This document shows positions 59,047-64,000 of a DNA stretch of 64,000 nucleotides, piece after piece (position 1 is the stretch's first letter; each line of letters opens with the position of its first letter). Location of the stretch: positions 1,178,001-1,242,000 of the forward strand of contig JAPQWV010000125.1 in assembly GCA_027422505.1 (NCBI GenBank), given 5' to 3'. The position numbers and the translations under genes were made by a program. The notes beneath the pieces are model-generated. The model saw only the letters and a program-made list of their open reading frames with translations, was not told the DNA's origin and ran no database searches. The stretch is from Craterostigma plantagineum (Eukaryota > Streptophyta > Magnoliopsida > Lamiales > Linderniaceae).

Positions 59047-59282
59047 TCTATACTATTTATTAATTGTCGGGGTACTTAAAAACTGCCTAATTTGGTCTAA
59101 TTTCGTGTATCAATTACACCAAAATTTCAAGTCAATTGTTTAGTTACTTGATACGTCAGTTATACAGTTTATTGCTCACGTTCTAAGCTCTCATGAAACA
59201 AAACTGCAGCATAATTAAGAAAATGAAAAATAAATAATACAACATAACTGCTCGCACCCACGTCGGGGTGCACGTGTGCTAG
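59047..59282 (+). mobile_element. Short non-autonomous Helitron
   Basis: 236 bp. Starts TCTATACTATTT after an A and ends CTAG before a T, the A|T target of Helitrons. The subterminal hairpin GCACCC-ACGTCG-GGGTGC (59254-59271) lies seven bases before CTAG. No coding. All the standard terminal features are present. Confidence 0.78.
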
Positions 59283-60239
59283 TTTATTATTAATATTTTT
59301 CAATCAGAAAATCTACACAATAAATCACTTTTGATTTGACGGTTTTTATCCTCCCCTCCCCACTTATTCGATAGTATAGATAAAAAGTCAAAAACTAAAC
59401 CCAATATTATTTATATATATTTAAACTCTGAATTTCCTTTTTTATGTTGAGAGTAATCAATCTACCTACAGCTACACTTATATTAAATGAAATATTAAAA
59501 TAAACCTTGTTTTGAAAATATCAACTTTCCATTATCACGGGATACAGAAAACCGTATCGCAATTCGCAACAAACATCTATTTTTTCAATGAAATTTTAAA
59601 TGTACAAAACTGAATAATATTTGTTCCAAAAAATTACTATTCTTAGTTTTCTCAAATCCTACCGCTCCACAATTCTTGCCGTGTATGTTAAGCTGTCCGC
59701 GCAAATATAAATTCTGTAAGCACGGCAAAAAAAAAACACATTCTTTCTGTTTCTCCCAAGGTAAAGAAAAAAGAAACCCTTCTTCCCCATATAATGTATT
59801 CCCTTCCTGACATTGTCATTTCAATGCCTTTTCCAATCCAGGTTGGTCTGAAAACTCATTTCGAAATGATCAATCTATAACTAGAAATATGGAGCTAATT
59901 AGTCCCTCTTCAAATTCCTACCACGTTATCCCTACTCCTTGTCGGATGTTTTCTTGCATACTTTATTTCTAGGGCTTATCAGTTTTTTTTTTTCTTTTTT
60001 TCAATTAGGGCTTATCAGTTTCAAGATTCAAGTTTGGAGTTGTTTGAGATTCAAATAATACGTATATTCCAATAATAAATTGTAACTTAATTAATAAAAA
60101 GAAAAATATCAAAAGAACAAAAGAAAATTAATATTATTTTTACTATTCTTATCATTTATGAAATATCAAATATTTTAATTATAATTAAAATATATTTTAT
60201 TTTGTTAAAATATAAGTAAATGGAAACAGTAAAAATAAA
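59283..60239. other. Intergenic, AT-rich
   Basis: No gene recognised. CT-rich and A-rich stretches around 59720-59830; a short direct repeat of AGGGCTTATCAGTTT (near 59971 and 60007). Confidence 0.5.
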
Positions 60240-60388
60240 TATAAAGCTCACGAGCCAACTCGTGAGATTTTTGAACAACAATAATGGAGCTCGAGCCGAG
60301 CTTTTGTCGAGCCGGCTCATTGAGCTTTCAAGCCGGCCCGACTCATCGAGCTTTCGAGCCGGCCCGACTCATCTTACATCCCTACCCA
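60240..60388. mobile_element. hAT-type terminus with 26-bp tandem repeat
   Basis: GAGCTCGAGCCGAGC-type sequence ending CTTACATCCCTA (complement TAGGGATGTAAG), a familiar plant hAT terminus. CTCATYGAGCTTTCRAGCCG is tandemly duplicated with period 26 at 60316-60341 and 60342-60367. The opposite end was not found, so the element is partial or its left end is diverged. Confidence 0.45.
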
Positions 60389-60840
60389 CGACTTGAACTA
60401 TCGAAGATACCTAAGATGAAACCAAAAAGACATGTAAAAAGATTCTTTACGCCTAAGATGGGCGGCGCACACAATTTTATCAAAACTAATGGCGGTTGAC
60501 GAAGGTGTCCATCCCATTGTACTTTGTTGTCTGAAACAGGGTTGTGAACTGACAAACGGTGACTATGAGGTACTGTAAAGAGGTAAATTCTGAACCTATG
60601 GCTGATCTTCGTCAAGTAGTATCTCAGCCTTGCGCGTTCTTGCAAAAGGGCTAAAACCGGGCTCTCTTTAGAGGAGTTTACCGTAATCGTCGAAGTGTAT
60701 GACTTTTTTTCGGAAAAGGTCACTAATGAACGTAAAAGTTTGTAAAAAAAGCAGTGCAAGGAACATTGCACCGCACCACCTGGTAACATGCTACCAGCTC
60801 ACAAACCAGAGGAAAAAAACAGCAAAAGAAGCAAATAGTC

Positions 60841-63542
60841 CTAGTTCGACCAAGCTATACAACATATCCTACGCATGGCACACGGCTGCAACTGATACTT
60901 GTGCGACAGGGTGGATAAACGTACGCTTAGTAGTCCCTCAGTCTCAGCCACGATCTGCTCAGGTACACGGCGTCGCCCCTCGCGCCATCTCCTATTTCGT
61001 TCGGACCAAAGATGGTACACTAGTGACGCATGACGAGGACCCATCCATGCTAGATTCCTGCTCCGCCATCGCTTTGCCGCCCATCGAATTCCCGCAAACC
61101 AATCCCTGTAAGGCCACCCAAATCGTAGGTGATCACGTAGCAAGCGAAGGCATCATCTAAAGAAGGAGCAGTCAAAAAATAGTGTCGTTTCCGCAATCTG
61201 ATCATCGCACAAAGACATGTATACCTCCCCGCTACTGCTGCCACCCGCTGTTTGTCGCGTGTCGCCAATCTATCTCTAATCACTAGCCACAAGATAAAAT
61301 CATCTCTAGGAATAGAGATCGGTCCGACAGATAATGTGTACCAATGAACTCTTGGTCGGCTCACTCTCAGATTCTCCCTCGCTGAATGAGTCGAGAAGCG
61401 CCCATTCCCTGAAGCTATCCAGCATATCGTATCCTCTTCACTAGGCCGGATAGAAGGGAGAAGTGGAGTGATCTCCAAAAATTCAGCCACCCGGCCAATG
61501 CCACACGGTCAATGCGACCCGACCTCAATGATGACAGAGCTGAGCCTCGAATCAAGGGGTAGGCCCATAACCATAGGCCCATGCGGGATTCTCTCCACTA
61601 ACGGACCCGTGAAAAACCACGAGTCGATCCATAGGCGCGTGTGTGCCCCGTTCCCAATAAGGAACTCAATAAGCGTTAAGTGATGTCGTAGTTTCGGAAT
61701 CTTATTCCAAGTCCAAGAAGACCGTGAGGTGAGCCTGATAGACCAAAGCGACGTGTTGTGTGGCCGAGTTTGATGAATCCATGCAGCCCAATCAACGTCG
61801 CATACGCACTCAATAAATTCCAGATAAGACGCATCAGCAACACTTTATTATCTGTCTCAATCCACCCAGCCCTAGGCACCCTTCCTCCCTTGGCGCGCAG
61901 ATGCCAGCCCATGCTACTATCGCACTCGAGCCCCTCCAAAGGAATGATCTAAGCCGGGTCTCAATCGCACGAACAACGCCCTTGGGGAGTAGGAAGTCCC
62001 CACCGGTAAGTATGAGTGCCAAGGAGGACAGACCTGTTCAGTTGGACCCTTCCTGCACACGATAACGAGAGATGGGTCCACGAGCCTAAACGCCGATCAA
62101 TGGTATGAAAGAGTGGGTCACAGTTCGCAATCGTCAGTCTTAATGTGATCAATGGTACCCCCAAGTAACGTACCGGTAAAGAGCCCGTCGGGAATCCCAT
62201 AATCATTAGAAGTACGCCTTTCATCGGTTCAGCGGTCTTCGAACGATCTCGCTTTTGCTGGTGTTAGCCCGTAAACCCGACAAAGCAGCAAAGAGGTCCA
62301 GGTTGCCCTTAAAGACGCTAACGGAATCCACGACCGCATGAGAAAATAGGAGCAAGTCATTGGCGAATGTAAGCATGAACATCCCTGTCGGCTCGCATCG
62401 CCAATGATATTTAAGCAGTCAATTTTTTTGTATCTGTGCGCCAATAATATCATGTAATACCTCCATTACCAACGTAAAGAGATAGGGTGATACGGGGTCC
62501 CCTTGTCGTAGTCCCCACAGTCCTCTGAAAAACCCTCAGGCCGATCATTAATATTGATAGAGAAGCATGGTGTAGTGAGACAAGCTCGAATCCAGCCCAC
62601 AAAGGTAGGCTGGAAGACGCCTTTAATGTGACCAAGATAAAGTCCCATTCCACCTTGTCGTTGGCCTTCGCTAGATCCACTTTAAAAGTCAGACTCCGGC
62701 AACCATGCGTTATTGTACCCATGACACATCTCTTGCGCTAAAGGATGTTATTCGATATGCGACAGCCAGGGACGAACGCCGTTTGGGTCGGATGAACAAG
62801 CGTCCCCATGCAGCCCTAAAGCGATTCGCACGGACCTTCGAGATTATTTTGTAGAGGACGTTGCAGCACGATATCGGTCTAAAGTCTTTTAATTCGCGGG
62901 TTTTCGCACTTAGGGATAAAATCCCCCAATAGAAAGCCCGTGCGAAAAAATTCCTGACTGGCGTACGTGATGTCCGAACCGATGACGCTCCAAGCGCGCT
63001 TGTAGAAGGCAGCCGTGAAGCCATCCGGGCCTGGGGATTTGGTGTTCCCCATAGAGAAAGGTGTCTTTCTTATCTTCACATCCGTAATTGGTTGGACTAA
63101 CACGGCAGTGGCAGCCGCGTCGAGTTTCCTTGCAAGAAAAGGCACAAGCTGGAGCGTGTAGAGGCGTTGATCGGCTGGATTGCCCAAGAAGGTCCGTATA
63201 GAAACGGAGGAGTTCGGCCCGCAGTTGACTATCGCCTTCAAAAGTCTCTCCCGCTTCACCCTCAAGAGAAAAAATGCGGTTGATAATCCGTCTTCTTGCC
63301 ACCTTCGTAAATAAGAACGTCATACATTGATCCCCATCTTTTAACCACACGACCTTCGCTCGTTGAGCCAAAGCCGAACGCCCCATTTCCACCGCTCGAG
63401 CATAGACAAATCCGCAGTGTTTCTCAAGAAGTAAAATATTAGACTTCATAGGGTGGTGTAGTAGTAATTCCTGAATTATCTCAAGGAAACGTTTGCTTAT
63501 CTTCTTTGTTGTGACGTTATAAGCCTTTATTGCATCATACAT
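60841..63542 (-). pseudogene. Degenerate L1-type LINE (ORF2, 5'-truncated)
   Basis: Minus-strand remnants in several frames. In order: WLKDGDQCMTFLFTKVARRR and LLRFYTDLLGQ (start of the RT region, about 63300), NTKSPGPDGFTAAFYKRAW (about 63020), LKDFRPISCCNVLYKIISK (about 62860), KVDLAKANDKVEWDF (about 62660), FANDLLLFSHAV (about 62356), VRYLGVPL (about 62180) and a zf-RVT domain with LWLVIRDRLATRDK (61050-61490). This order is that of plant L1/non-LTR ORF2. The endonuclease domain is missing. Many frameshifts, and the catalytic FADD motif reads FAND, so it is inactive. Confidence 0.88.
63526..63531 (-). terminator. Possible polyadenylation signal
   Basis: AATAAA on the minus strand about 220 bases after the stop codon of the possible exon at 63751. 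It lies at the edge of the LINE remnant, so it may have come with it. Confidence 0.3.
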
Positions 63543-63750
63543 ATCATATTACAAGTAAGAACAAAACAAGCATAACAAACGTCTATTCGAAATGGGTCCA
63601 AAATCCACATGGGTCGACCCGATTCGTCTGAAATCAGGCCAGAACAACCCATTTAGCAGCGAATAGCACAACAAGTGAAATTCTAGGCGAAGTAAATTGT
63701 TCCAAGAAAAGAATCTAAAACTAGAACTGTGAAAACATGAAATCTTTACA

Positions 63751-63976
63751 TTACATAGCAACATTCACAATTCCATACAACCTAAGTCTATCCGAGGTGC
63801 CAGAACAAGCACCACCAACGTCGTCTATCCTTTGTTTCTCACCTTTTGCTCCAAGTTCATCGTCCACTTCTGGGTAGAAACTTGGCTGCGTAGTAGCAAC
63901 CAAAGTCTCGTTGGGGTACTTGTAAAAAGAGACAACCATCCCAGGTTTAGCCTTCGGGTAAAGACGAGCTTATCCC
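63751..63976 (-). CDS. Possible last exon of an unidentified gene (partial)
   Basis: Open segment ending in TAA, with an acceptor-like GATAAG near 63977. It reads ARLYPKAKPGMVVSFYKYP and later FYPEVDDELGAKGEKQ to a hydrophobic LRLYGIVNVAM end. I do not recognise it. Composition is protein-like and the strand matches a gene running in from beyond the right edge. It could equally be chance open sequence next to the LINE. Confidence 0.35.
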
Positions 63977-64000
63977 ATTCGCCTATGAGGTAGAACGTTA

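Noticed and set aside
60699..61160. 153-codon plus-strand frame
   Set aside because: Antisense of the LINE zf-RVT region.
1..64000. tRNA or rRNA genes
   Set aside because: None recognised; only the tRNA-complementary primer binding sites of the retroelements were seen.

Overview
This is nuclear DNA of a dicot plant. The genes have short exons with ordinary plant splice sites, several encode proteins found only in plants (plastid ClpP4, the symbiosis regulator CYCLOPS/IPD3, a PR-1-like secreted protein), and the gaps are filled with plant-type LTR retrotransposons, MITEs, Helitrons and a LINE. A complete CYCLOPS-like gene argues for a lineage that kept arbuscular-mycorrhizal symbiosis, so not Brassicaceae. 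The species cannot be fixed from the sequence.

Layout. 1-5.8 kb is a gene block: the 5' half of a cytosolic aspartyl-tRNA synthetase (runs off the left edge, minus strand), a divergent PR-1/CAP gene (minus), an MRNIP-like gene (minus), and on the plus strand a headless fragment resembling the start of DEAD-box helicase RH39. That fragment is followed by promoter-like DNA and then a Ty1/copia element (5826-11085) with near-identical LTRs but broken coding.

11.1-43.5 kb is a nest of mobile DNA. A Ty3/gypsy element of CRM type (12628-41095, perfect 5-bp target duplication GTTGA, LTRs differing at only 2 sites I could see) carries a 23-kb insertion inside its integrase. The insertion (16432-39590) is the most striking object here: six long LTRs and five internal regions alternating head to tail, LTR-(INT-LTR)x5, period 4344-4347 bp, copies almost identical. 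Each internal region has a tRNA-Asp-type primer binding site and one open gag-like frame (384 codons) but no protease, reverse transcriptase or integrase: a non-autonomous Athila/TR-GAG-like family frozen as a tandem pentamer. A Helitron 3' end and unidentified exon-like pieces lie to the right of the gypsy element.

43.5-57 kb is again genic: a split hAT-like element, a small SWIB-domain gene (minus), a CIR-domain splicing-factor-like gene of seven exons (minus), a Tourist-like MITE and a hAT-like MITE with target duplications, CLPP4 (plus, two exons) and a nine-exon CYCLOPS gene (minus) with a GC-AG first intron and a tandem CAGCAG acceptor. 57-64 kb is AT-rich DNA with a 236-bp Helitron, a hAT-type terminus with tandem repeats, a dead 5'-truncated LINE (minus) and, at the right edge, a possible last exon of a minus-strand gene.

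The host genes are single-copy housekeeping or regulatory genes with no obvious joint pathway. Exon borders were placed by eye from GT/AG sites and frame continuity; all families were named by recognition, without database searches.
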